15,000 bases of DNA from Chrysomallon squamiferum (GCA_012295275.1 CM022669.1:8889989-8904988), one strand, 5' to 3'. Positions 1 through 7,773 are shown, numbered from the stretch's first letter. The notes: generated from the sequence alone by a model not told the origin. Translations and numbers: made by a program.

Positions 1-600
1 TTCTAATTTTGTTTCCTAACTTAACATGTCTGCTGGATTAATGTCGACATATTTGTAAACATTAGGAAACTGTTTTAATTTCTCTTATTTGATGATGTAT
101 TAATACTGATAAATATTATAAATGTCTGTATAGGTTTGTAAATGCTAAGAATGTGTTTTTATTTTGATCGATTTTTTTGATGATGTATTAATATTGATAT
201 ATCATAAACGTCTGTATATATATATTTGTAAATGCTAAAACTGTGTTTTTATTTTTATTTTATTTTTTGGATGACGTATTAATACTGATATATTATAAAT
301 GTCTGTGTATATGTTTGTAAATGCTAAAACTCTTGTTTTTATTTTTATTTTATTTTTTGGATGACATATTAATACTGATATATTATAAACGTCTGTGTAT
401 ATGTTTGTAAATGCTAAAACTCTTGTTTTTATTTTTATTTTATTTTTTGGATGACTTATTAATACTGATATATTATAAACGTCTGTGTATATGTTTGTAA
501 ATGCTAAAACTCTTGTTTTTATTTTTATTTTTATTTTATTTTTTGGATGACGTATTAATACTGATATATTATAAATTTAAATGCTAAGACTCTGTGTTTT
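1..600. repeat. ~90-bp tandem array overlapping the DTWD2 3' end
   Basis: Units begin GATGA(T/C) at 91, 179, 270, 360, 450 and 546, giving periods of 88, 91, 90, 90 and 96 bp. Units 3-5 are nearly identical; units 1-2 are more diverged, and 1-90 looks like a further decayed copy. The last unit is shortened and runs into the DTWD2 stop codon: its AAATGCTAAGACTCTGTG matches AAATGCTAAAACTCTTG in the others, so the array seems to have been built from the gene's own terminus. Confidence 0.9.
518..540 (-). promoter_or_regulatory. Cluster of AATAAA polyadenylation signals for DTWD2
   Basis: Read on the minus strand, four AATAAA hexamers (540-535, 535-530, 529-524, 523-518) lie 44-66 bp past the stop codon, so a very short 3' UTR is plausible. 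The same motif recurs in the array units further downstream. Confidence 0.6.
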
Positions 601-751
601 TAATCTGTTTGAGTTCAAGGCGTTTGCGGACAGACTTAGCGAGAGGTTTCTTCCACAACCCGTGTTCAATCTTGAACTCTCGACTCTCATGTTGCACAGC
701 TCCGTGTTGTAACTGAAAATCACACAGCGCAACCAGAGGACGAATCAGAAT
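584..751 (-). CDS. DTWD2: DTWD2 exon 6 (C-terminus and stop)
   Basis: Acceptor TTTTTTCAG (its pyrimidine tract is formed by an ATAAA microsatellite at 759-782) opens 55 codons plus TAG at 586-584. The product begins ILIRPLVALCDFQLQHGA and ends basic, KKPLAKSVRKRLELKQ then IKNTES. RPL.ALC.FQLQHGA matches vertebrate DTWD2, as does the lysine/arginine-rich tail. The last codons and the stop are homologous to part of each unit of the downstream tandem array. Confidence 0.94.
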   Translation of the reverse strand: MLIRPLVALCDFQLQHGAVQHESREFKIEHGLWKKPLAKSVRKRLELKQIKNTES

Positions 752-3104
752 CTGAAAAAAATAAAATAAAATAAAATAAAAATACGAAACAATAAATACA
801 AGTATATAACATATTTCCAGTTAAAAACATGTTTAAACTTAACTGTATGAACACATTTCAAATGACTTATTACTTTTTATTTCAAAATATTTTCTTTAAA
901 TGAGATCAAGTATAAAGAACATAATATTTTATTTATCTGTTGCTGTTGCTGTTATTCTCATCTCTCGAAAGCAGTTTCTCACTTTTGTTTTTAAAAAGAA
1001 CTTAGAGGTTAATAATTGTATAAATAATTGAATTTAAACATATAATATAATTTAAATTTAAAAAAAATAAAAGGTTATTATTATTTTGTTAACAGGTCTC
1101 TCACTTGTGTTAAATCAGGTTTGTGCTCGAGGACAGAAAGAGCCACTGCGGCTGATTCAAGAGTTGACAAAGCTGTTTCAGTGGGCTGAGTTCTTATCAC
1201 ATATTTACTTTTCTCTCCATAGTTCACCTGTACCTGATAAACAAATAAACAAAAAGTAAAAAAACAAAATAAAAAAAAAAAACAATACAATACAATGAAA
1301 TAAACAAACAGACAAATAAAATATAAAAAATAAAAATAGATAAAAAGAAAAAAAAAAAATTAAAATAAAAAAAACCAATAAATAAACAGACGACATCAGA
1401 TTTATACAACAAGAATGTGAAGGAAATAATGTTGTAGACAAATAATAAATACTTCATGCATTTTCATAGGTTAAAAAAACCCCCAAAACTTCAAATGATA
1501 ATAACTATTATACATTTAAAACACAAGATGATACAACTTTACAAAATAAAAAATCTCACTTTTCTAGGCAATTTCATTATAGCGTTCTGTAAATACATTC
1601 CTTTAGCTTGAGCCCAGGTCCCATCAAGCAGAACAAGATTGTACGTCCTGTCCTTCTGTGTCAATGTCCTCTATATTGATGGCATCTGGTCCAGGATATA
1701 AAAGCAGTGTGTTTGGAGATCTCAGAATTTCATCCAACAAAGGATACCTGAAAATTTTACAGATTGAGTACAGTAAATCCCAGATTATCATTTCTCTGGA
1801 TTATCTGATTTTGTTTTTATCTTGCCAGCTGAGATATACTGTAAGTCGTATGATTTGATCAGTTAAATATGAGTATTTAAATATTTTTATATTTTTTGAA
1901 TTTTATTGAATTTTTAAAAAAAAAAATTTTTTTTTTTTTTTTTTTTTTTTTTATTGAATTTACCTGCTTTGTGGAAATTTTTTGCCTTTTATAATATGAC
2001 ATTTTCCTTCTGGGAGACTGTGATAAAGCATTGGAGCTGTTTTCAGACATCTTGATTCCTGTTTTTTAAAAAAACATTAAAATTGAATTACTTGACTTTC
2101 CAGATATAAAAATTCTTGTCAAATTTTTAACCTATTCAAGGAACACAGTAATAAAAAAATAACAAAATAAATAATTAAAAAAACAGTAATAAATTTAAAA
2201 CATTATATAATAAATAAAACAATAATAAAAAAATAAAAAATAAAAAAAACAAATAAAATATAAAATATAAAATAAATAAATAAAAATTAAAAATAAATAA
2301 TAATTAAAAAAATATTTTTATTGTCAGAAATCAGTTTTTTTTTTGTTGTTGTTTTTTTTGGCTTGTAATTTTTTTCCTTATCTCTTTGTTCTGAATGACT
2401 GATGATAATTATTTTTCAAGAATGAATTAAAAACAAAAAGTTGTACATTTCTTTCAGTTACTGAAATAGAATCTACCAAAATAAATATTTATAAAATGTT
2501 AATTAAAAGTATAAACTTTGTTTATGAACTATTAGTGAAGTAATTTACTTCAAATGGATGTTGCAGTATGTAAACTGTAGTTTCTACGGGTACACTGGAA
2601 CGTGAGGTAGATACGGACACCAACACACAGTAGCAGGTCTCCTGTGAAAATAGAAAAGTGAAGTGCTTAATACAGAACATTTGTTTATTATTTTTTTTTT
2701 TTTTTTTAACCACATGCGTTTAAATAAATGATAGATTTTAATTTTTTTTAAAAGATTAATTCAGAAAAAAAAAAAAATCGCCTATATCTATCACATGGGT
2801 AATTTATCAAACTAAATATTTACGACTGCTATTTTTAAACGAAAAATGTGTCATGACATGTGACATAAAAATATTAAAATGATAAATCGATGTTGTTGCC
2901 GGTACGGTAAAACTATTCAATAAAATAGTATATTACAAACGCACGAAAATTATTAAATCGAGAAAAGAATACGTACATACAACGATTACAAATAGGTCTT
3001 TTTACAGAAATAGGTTTGTCTGTGTTAGCAAAATTAAACAAATCATTCATAAAATGGCCGTCTACATGAGTTTCTAAACACTCATGCTCATCACAAGCGG
3101 CCAT
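584..3104 (-). CDS. DTWD2: DTWD2-like tRNA-uridine aminocarboxypropyltransferase, six exons, frameshifted in exon 4
   Basis: The family (DTW domain, TDD superfamily) transfers the 3-amino-3-carboxypropyl group from S-adenosylmethionine to uridine in the D-loop of tRNAs (acp3U); animal DTWD2 acts at position 20a. Six exons join on the minus strand: 3104-2973, 2641-2549, 2058-1964, 1747-1560, 1233-1105 and 751-584. Visible landmarks in order are a zinc-type CxxC (CNRC) and CxC (CYC) pair, YILQHPFE, LKTAPML, LLLYPG, the signature DGTWAQAK, YVIRTQPTE, LSTLESAAVALSVLE and LCDFQLQHGA, all close to vertebrate DTWD2 as I remember it. With the frame bridged the protein would be near 268 residues, against about 298 for the human protein, the difference being mainly a shorter N-terminus. 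Introns are short (216-490 bp) and all GT-AG. Exon 4 is out of frame as written, so the gene is either a pseudogene, a frameshift allele or has a base-calling/assembly error; the intact splice sites and conserved flanking codons favour a recent lesion or an error. Family identity is secure; functional status is not. Confidence 0.93.
1105..1233 (-). CDS. DTWD2: DTWD2 exon 5 (QPT and LSTLE motifs)
   Basis: Acceptor TTTATCAG and donor GTGAGA enclose exactly 43 codons in phase 0. The product carries VQVNYGEKSKYVIRTQPTE and LSTLESAAVALSVLE, the most conserved C-terminal block of the family. This is the exon most easily recognised, and both neighbours splice to it in phase. Confidence 0.95.
1244..1376. 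repeat. A-rich AAAT/AAAC low-complexity tract in DTWD2 intron 4
   Basis: Imperfect AAAT and AAAC units with long A runs fill most of this intron. Reading frames through it are artefacts of composition. Confidence 0.85.
1560..1747 (-). CDS. DTWD2: DTWD2 exon 4 (LYPG and catalytic DGTW motif), with frameshift
   Basis: Acceptor ATTTTCAG, donor GTGAGA, 188 nt. The first part reads YPLLDEILRSPNTLLLYPG then PDAINIEDIDTEGQD in the frame set by exon 3. After that the conserved reading jumps to another frame: YNLVLLDGTWAQAKGMYLQN and AIMKLPRK, ending in phase 0 as exon 5 requires. In the original frame a TGA occurs at 1626-1624, before DGTW. The break lies at a 5-bp direct repeat, AGGAC-AGGAC (1654-1645). 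Addition of one 5-bp unit would restore both frame and the spacing between LYPG and DGTW that I recall for the human protein; removal of one base would restore frame but leave it two residues short. Confidence 0.92.
1775..1869 (+). repeat. 95-bp dispersed repeat, copy A (DTWD2 intron 3)
   Basis: Begins AAATCCCAGATTATC and ends TGATCAGTTAAATA. It aligns without gaps over 95 bp to 5161-5255 with about 14 mismatches by hand count. It contains two GATTATC copies and a CCAGA/TCTGG inverted pair. It starts about 28 bp into the intron from exon 4. Confidence 0.85.
1912..1952. repeat. A11/T26 homopolymer pair in DTWD2 intron 3
   Basis: Eleven A (1916-1926) followed by 26 T (1927-1952). The A and T runs can pair with each other. 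Length is likely to vary between individuals and to be unreliable in assembly. Confidence 0.9.
1964..2058 (-). CDS. DTWD2: DTWD2 exon 3 (LKTAPML segment)
   Basis: Acceptor AAAACAG and donor GTAAAT bound 95 nt (31 codons plus AG). The product reads ESRCLKTAPMLYHSLPEGKC followed by HIIKGKKFPQS, aligning to the (E)NKVLRTVPLL..LP..KC region of vertebrate DTWD2. The split AG codon is completed to arginine by the first base of exon 4. An A11/T26 run lies about 11 bp inside the following intron, unusually close to the donor. Confidence 0.93.
2146..2310. repeat. A-rich AAAT low-complexity tract in DTWD2 intron 2
   Basis: Almost only A and T, with AAATA/AATAA units; nothing else is visible. Confidence 0.85.
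2549..2641 (-). CDS. DTWD2: DTWD2 exon 2 (CxC and QHP strand)
   Basis: Acceptor TTTTCACAG precedes GAG ACC TGC TAC TGT; 31 codons in phase 0 end at CCA TTT GAA before donor GTAAAT. The product begins ETCYC and ends TTVYILQHPFE, matching the first beta strand and QHP motif of DTWD2. Frame and both splice sites agree with exon 3, which resumes at the expected glutamate. Confidence 0.92.
2973..3104 (-). CDS. DTWD2: DTWD2 exon 1 (start codon, first Cys pair)
   Basis: ATG at 3104-3102 in the context TTCAATATGG opens a 44-codon exon beginning MAACDEHECLETHVDG and ending RPICNRCMY. CNRC is the first half of the zinc-type site. The 3' end is uncertain. A textbook donor, GTATGTACGT, begins at 2980 (exon end 2981) but leaves phase 1 and makes TGA on joining to exon 2. 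The donor GTATTC at 2972 keeps phase 0 and gives CNRC-MYET-CYC, two residues shorter between the Cys pairs than I expect for the family (CxxC-x6-CxC, usually with an RP in it). A 14-nt microexon between the strong donor and exon 2 would also fix phase and spacing; I looked for one encoding xRP in the intron and saw none. Confidence 0.8.
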
Positions 3105-3420
3105 ATTGAAAATAGCAACGGGAAATAACTCTGAAAACTAACGATCTCACTCCATAGTTTCTAAAGAGCGATGAAAAAAATATACAAAATGATGAGTTTG
3201 ATCTAAAATCAGAATCAAACTGGTTATAAAGTGAAAAACAGTTCCGTAGTAAAACAAACAAAAAATAAAAGTAATTTAGGTTGTCATATAAACGAAGTAT
3301 GAAATCAAATAACAACGTTATGAAGATTTATTAAATATAATTATTAAATGTTCATTATTGTGTAATATTAACATATACATTAATAACATTTTTAATGAAG
3401 ATAAGAAAGTGAAATGTGTT
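3105..3420. promoter_or_regulatory. Region 5' of DTWD2 (presumed promoter)
   Basis: AT-rich sequence directly upstream of the DTWD2 start. I see no TATA box or CpG-rich stretch. The only distinctive string is CGGGAAATAACTC at 3119-3131. Placement as promoter is by position only. Confidence 0.35.
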
Positions 3421-3450
3421 ACATTTATTTACTCAAAATCTCCTCCTCCT

Positions 3451-3496
3451 AGCTTCTTTCTTTCTTTTTTTTTCTTTCTTTCTATCTTTCTTTTTC
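3451..3496. repeat. Pyrimidine-rich TTTC/TTTT tract
   Basis: Imperfect TTTC units on the plus strand; low complexity. Confidence 0.8.
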
Positions 3497-3719
3497 TAAA
3501 CGAAAGTACCATGTTTTTGTCAGTGATATTTCGGACTCGGATATTTTGGCTAGTTCGGTTTTTTTTATAAAAAGAAGAACCTTTCGGTATCATCCAAAAA
3601 AAAAGAAAGCAATTCTGTGTCACTTAAAATATTTTATTTACTGGCATGATATATGAACACTATTACAATAATACAAATAAGAATGTTTTTTATTTATAGA
3701 TACTTGAAGCTAATAACAT

Positions 3720-3921
3720 GTAGGTATGTATATCGCATCAAAGGCTCTTGTAATTCAGGAATACGCAGAGTTTTAAACCGGATCCTCTCTCAGGGATGAC
3801 TTACACCCAGGGGGCCTGAGCTCTCGTAGCTTTGAAGTTCATTTTACACATTTTTGTCTGCTTTTGGGGTTTGACACCATATTTCAGTAACTTCCTCGAC
3901 TACGGAATGCAAAATAAATTG

Positions 3922-3951
<30 letters not shown>
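3720..3951 (+). mobile_element. Possible retroposed element (SINE-like) ending in AATAAA and A30
   Basis: A comparatively GC-richer, non-repetitive stretch (3740-3910) is followed by AATAAA at 3913-3918 and 30 A at 3922-3951, the arrangement left by reverse transcription of a polyadenylated RNA. No frame stays open and I found no convincing target-site duplication or tRNA-like A/B boxes. The left boundary is a guess. Confidence 0.35.
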
Positions 3952-3955
<4 letters not shown>

Positions 3956-4058
3956 ATTGTTCAGTATAACAGTTGGATGAGTTATGTTCACGTGTCCTTT
4001 AGTTTTTTGTCCAGCATCGGGTGTTTAGGTATCAAACGTGATTACAAAAATGTTAGTT

Positions 4059-4060
<2 letters not shown>

Positions 4061-4104
<44 letters not shown>
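4061..4104. repeat. T44 homopolymer
   Basis: Forty-four uninterrupted T followed by GGAGGGGG. One of the two longest homopolymers in the window. Confidence 0.95.
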
Positions 4105-4105
<1 letters not shown>

Positions 4106-4284
4106 GAGGGGGACTGTATTTAAAAAAGTATTCTTTTTATGTAACACTTAAATTATTTTTCTACTGATTTGCTGAATATTAATTAAAAAAAAAAAACGGA
4201 AAAGAAAAAAAAAAGAACATACACACCCAAATTTTATTTTAAAAAATTAACAATAACAGCAATAATAATAATAATAAAATTCAA
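4105..4284. other. AT-rich spacer with short AAT tract
   Basis: A-rich low complexity (4182-4215) and a short (AAT)n at 4260-4277. No gene signal. Confidence 0.7.
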
Positions 4285-4313
4285 GTATGCGCGCACGCGC
4301 ACACACATACACA
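4285..4313. repeat. Alternating purine-pyrimidine tract (Z-DNA candidate)
   Basis: Twenty-nine bases alternate purine and pyrimidine without a break, with a GCGCGCACGCGC core (4289-4300) followed by CA steps. GC and CA alternation is the classic Z-forming composition. Confidence 0.7.
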
Positions 4314-4379
4314 AATAAATAAATAAATAAATCATAATGTAAACATTACAAATAGTTATATATAAAATTAAAATATACG

Positions 4380-4870
4380 TGACAGTGAAGCTGTTTTGAT
4401 CACAGAGCGATGTTACATAATACGCAGTGACAAAGAAGAAGACATTTTTTATTTTCAGTTCCACGACAGAATCTGATATTAAAATTATGCAACTCTCACG
4501 TATGTGTATCATGGGGCAGAAAATCTCCATTAGCGATAGCGGCAGACGACATTGTGACGTAACGGCGGGAACCAGCGAAGAGACGTCCCAGACGTATTGG
4601 CTGTGACAGGAAATGTACGAGTTGACGCCAGTCATAAAGTTAATGTCGTCGTGTACACTTCACACAGCGACGTCTAACATCAACCCGCGGGCTACAACTG
4701 CAGTCAGCTGTAAAATATTCATAATACACTTTAGGTCTAAAAACGACTGTTAAATCATCAGACGACCACGTCTTGATTTCTGGCTGCTGACAGCTAGCAG
4801 GCCTCACTGAAGTGGTGTAAGGACTTCTCTTCTAACTAACAGTCTAACTTACTAACACTGTGAGGCACAG
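4380..4870. other. Unique GC-richer island with CRE and CCAAT motifs
   Basis: Non-repetitive DNA between simple repeats, 1.3-1.8 kb upstream of DTWD2. It contains TGACGTAA (4555-4562) and an inverted CCAAT (ATTGGCT, 4596-4602). A 133-codon minus-strand open frame crosses it but runs into low-complexity sequence and resembles no protein I know. Confidence 0.45.
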
Positions 4871-4964
4871 GTATTTTTTTAGTGTGTGTAAACACCTTTC
4901 AAAACATCCAGCAAATAATTAAATTAACAAAGCACAGACACCTCTTCCTTGTCTCCTCCTTCCT

Positions 4965-5068
4965 TTATTTCTCTCTCTCTCTGACTGTCTGTATGTCTCT
5001 GCCTCTCTCACTCTTTCTTTCTTTCTTTCTTTCTCTCTTTCTCTCTGTCTGTCTCTCTGTCTCATTAT
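4965..5068. repeat. CT/CTTT/CTGT pyrimidine microsatellite
   Basis: Interrupted CT, CTTT and TCTG units. Confidence 0.9.
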
Positions 5069-5160
5069 CTCTGTGATATAAGCTCTACGAAAACGCTATT
5101 TTAAAAAAAAGTGAACATCTCTAGATAAAATACTATTCATCAAATAAAATGATTTATAAC

Positions 5161-5255
5161 AAATCCCAGATTATCCTTTCTCTGGATTATCTGATTATTG
5201 TTTAATCTTGTCAGCTCAGTTTTACTGTAAGTTGTTTTAACTGATCAGTTAAATA
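5161..5255 (+). repeat. 95-bp dispersed repeat, copy B
   Basis: The same-orientation partner of 1775-1869, about 85% identical, with the same ends. Flanks of the two copies do not match, as expected of an interspersed element, but no coding capacity or target duplication is seen. Confidence 0.85.
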
Positions 5256-5654
5256 ACAATTTATTTTTGTTATCTCGAAACTTCTAGTTTTTGTGTTTCA
5301 CAAGACAGCTAAAATTTTAATACAATGTGCATCCGTTTGTTTGTTCTTGCTCGTCTAACTGTGATTTCTGTAATCATTTAATTTGTAATAAAATGAAATA
5401 AATGACAGTTTAGCGACATATCTCAGTTTCCACAAAAAGAGAACATCATTTCAATTTCGTATTTTCGAATAAACATATTGTCAATGAGAAAAAAATACGC
5501 TGTACTGTCTCTTGTATTAGATAAATGGATTTATTTACTGTTGTAAGTAGGTAGGTTATAGGACTTTAAAATTGCTGAAAACAAAATTTCGAATTCGTGA
5601 TCTGAGAGGAAGTCGGACAAGGCGGTACAAAACCCATTCAGTGGTTTAGTTACA

Positions 5655-5668
5655 GTTGTCATGGCAAC
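5655..5668. promoter_or_regulatory. RFX X-box-like palindrome
   Basis: GTTGTCATGGCAAC fits the RFX consensus (GTNRCC, short spacer, RGYAAC) at all but one position. A CRE-like TACGTCA lies 11 bp further on (5679-5685). RFX sites drive ciliary genes in animals; no coding exon is visible nearby. Confidence 0.5.
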
Positions 5669-5887
5669 TCAGACTGTGTACGTCATAACAGGGATTTTTA
5701 TTTGTATAATGCGTAGGTAAACTAAGAAACTGTAACTGTCAACAAGATGTTTCTCAAATGTTACAACACCTCAAATCGTTTTTTTTATTATTCCTAATAG
5801 AATTTCTGTAATCAAATGATCAATCGTTATTCTTTAATATCCGATATAAAATACAGAGATACGTAGATATACACAGGAATACGCACA

Positions 5888-5888
<1 letters not shown>

Positions 5889-5948
<60 letters not shown>

Positions 5949-5957
5949 ACACACAGA
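5889..5957. repeat. (CA)n microsatellite
   Basis: Almost pure CA over about 70 bp with one AT interruption near the right end. Confidence 0.95.
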
Positions 5958-6176
5958 GACACATTATATATTAATGATAATTAATTGTAAAATGATGATA
6001 TGTAAAAAAAAACCACAAATAAAACAAAAAACAAACGTAGCCGCATGTGGTACTGTTTTTTTTTTTTTGTATTTGTAACCAAAAATATTATATGTCCATT
6101 TTTTTATAGAGACAAATCTACATTCCTCCTTACTAAGATACTAACTAGAATTGTAAGTAATGTTAAATCATATTAT

Positions 6177-6385
6177 TGTAATAGCAGTGGTAATAGTAGT
6201 AGTAGCAGTAGCAGCAGCAGCAGCAGCAGCAGTAGCAGCAGTAGTAGTAGTAGCAGTAATAGTACTAGCAGTAATAGTACTAGCAGTACAGTAGCAGTAA
6301 TAGCAGTAGCAGTAGTAGTAGTAGCAATAATAATACTAGTAGTCTAAACAGTAGTAGCAGTAGTAGTAGTAATTGTTGCTGTTGC

Positions 6386-6469
<84 letters not shown>
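6177..6469. repeat. Compound trinucleotide array: AGT/AGC, then GTT, then ATT
   Basis: Three blocks follow each other: mixed AGT/AGC/AAT (to about 6371), GTT with a few GCT (6374-6420) and pure ATT (6420-6469). Open frames giving poly-Ser, poly-Thr or poly-Ile are products of the repeat. Confidence 0.95.
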
Positions 6470-6595
6470 GCGCATTGGTTTTAATAAAATATTAAATAAA
6501 TTTGATTGCAGCCAGAAATAATTTACTTTCAAATAATCTATTTTTCTTCTTTTTCTTTCATCCTTTTTGTGTCATTTTTGTTCAAACACAGTTGG

Positions 6596-6670
6596 AAAAA
6601 AAAAAATAATAATAAAAAAAGTTATTTATTAGTAGTGTTTGAAACATTTTTTTTTTTTTTTTTTTTTTTT
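6596..6670. repeat. A-run, AAT tract and T24
   Basis: A-rich stretch followed by 24 T at 6647-6670. Confidence 0.9.
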
Positions 6671-6699
6671 CATTTCACCAAAGAGCGAACATAATAATT

Positions 6700-7130
6700 A
6701 TGTGATACAAGCATAGTTTGATAGCGGAGTGTGTAACAATTATCTCCCTTGAAGCGATTTCTCTAACACAGGAAACCCGATTCTTCTCCTTTCGCGACTG
6801 TATTCCGATCGATCGGGTCACACATGAACGGTTCAAATCGGATGTTTGTCGATGAAATAAAGCACGAATAATGCCGAGGCAGTTCGGCGAGCAGCAAACA
6901 ACCCTTGAGACTTCTAATTCACCGCGCGCTGAAAGCCCACAAGCTCAGTGGAGTGTGTTCAACCGTGAACAAGCAGCATTATAGCCAATATTCACACCTG
7001 AAGGAGTCCGATGACACATCGAGAGTTTTTCGAAGTCCCCTCGTTTGATTGGAGCTTCGTTAGGGAATAGTGGGCGTGGCTTAGCATTCTAATTAGGGCT
7101 GATTGAAAGCTGTGTTTCTAATAATACGTA
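6700..7130. promoter_or_regulatory. Unique GC-richer island, candidate promoter or enhancer
   Basis: About 430 bp of complex sequence. It holds a perfect 12-bp palindrome CCGATCGATCGG (6805-6816), ATGCCGAG (6871-6878), GATTGG (inverted CCAAT, 7047-7052), a KLF/Sp-type GGGCGTGGC (7072-7080) and CTAATTAG (7089-7096, homeodomain core). The CCAAT-GC box spacing suits a promoter reading rightwards, but no exon follows within view. Confidence 0.4.
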
Positions 7131-7314
7131 GTTTTCTTCTTTGTTTCTGTGTATTAATTAATTAAAGGAGTAAAATGAGTAAACGAAACATTTCAGGATA
7201 TCTACATTTCGTTTTACAGTTTCCAAAAGCCATACACACATCATAGTACGTATTACACAAAATAAGTATGTATAGCATATACATACACATAAGTATACGT
7301 ACATAAATAAAATC

Positions 7315-7346
<32 letters not shown>
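7315..7346. repeat. (CA)n microsatellite
   Basis: CA units with one CG step at the right end. Confidence 0.93.
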
Positions 7347-7347
<1 letters not shown>

Positions 7348-7379
7348 ATACACACCAACACACTCACACAATTATAATA

Positions 7380-7620
7380 ATGATACGCATATATAATTGA
7401 AAGGCAACAAGTGGTGAATGTATTAACTCTTTCCTTTCGAATACTAATGAATGAATTATGTATGTATCTACAGCTGTATTATGCTATAATTCTCTCTCCT
7501 AATTTGCATGAAAATGCACGCAGCAGTGTAACGGCCATGCTATGTAAGGACGTGTCACGTTTACAATGGTCCCGCCGCATTTTTTATTTAATGCAAAACA
7601 TTCGTGATGAAAACATTTCG
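7380..7620. other. Unique spacer, no gene seen
   Basis: Mixed-composition sequence between CA and T/CT repeats; open frames here run into the T28 tract and show no domain. Confidence 0.6.
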
Positions 7621-7624
7621 CACG

Positions 7625-7679
7625 TTTTTTTTTTTTTTTTTTTTTTTTTTTTCTCTCTCTTTCTCTCTCTTGTTCTCTC
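7625..7679. repeat. T28 followed by CT/CTTT tract
   Basis: Twenty-eight T (7625-7652) then CT-rich sequence to about 7679. Confidence 0.93.
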
Positions 7680-7773
7680 ATTTAACTGCATATTTGGATC
7701 AGCTGGCTCAAATTATCATAAAACGGAAGATTACTCGTTTAGAAACTAGTATCGAGCTTGACAATGATGCTGG

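Noticed and set aside
1-600. Regular ~90-bp spacing considered as a CRISPR-like array.
   Set aside because: Whole units are repeated with no unique spacers, and the context is a eukaryotic 3' UTR.
1624-1629. GCT TGA T in exon 4 resembles the stop-codon sites of +1 programmed frameshifting (antizyme type, TCC TGA T).
   Set aside because: The conserved strand YNLVLL before DGTW is already in the new frame upstream of the TGA, so the shift lies earlier, at the AGGAC repeat. Frameshifting at the stop would leave a non-homologous QSCSA segment.
1658-1858. Plus-strand open frame over DTWD2 exon 4.
   Set aside because: It is the antisense shadow of the exon and intron 3, with no support of its own.
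4234-4635. 133-codon minus-strand open frame, the longest in the window.
   Set aside because: No recognisable domain, its C-terminal half is low-complexity, and the first half has no homology I can recognise. It could only be rescued by transcript evidence.
6045-6532. Open frames giving poly-Ser, poly-Thr and poly-Ile proteins.
   Set aside because: They are translations of the AGC/GTT/ATT array on both strands, with no non-repeat domain.
6721-6838. A-box-like TAGCGGAGTG and B-box-like GGTTCAAATC, suggesting a tRNA or tRNA-derived SINE.
   Set aside because: They are about 105 bp apart, no acceptor or anticodon stem pairs, and no 3' tail follows.
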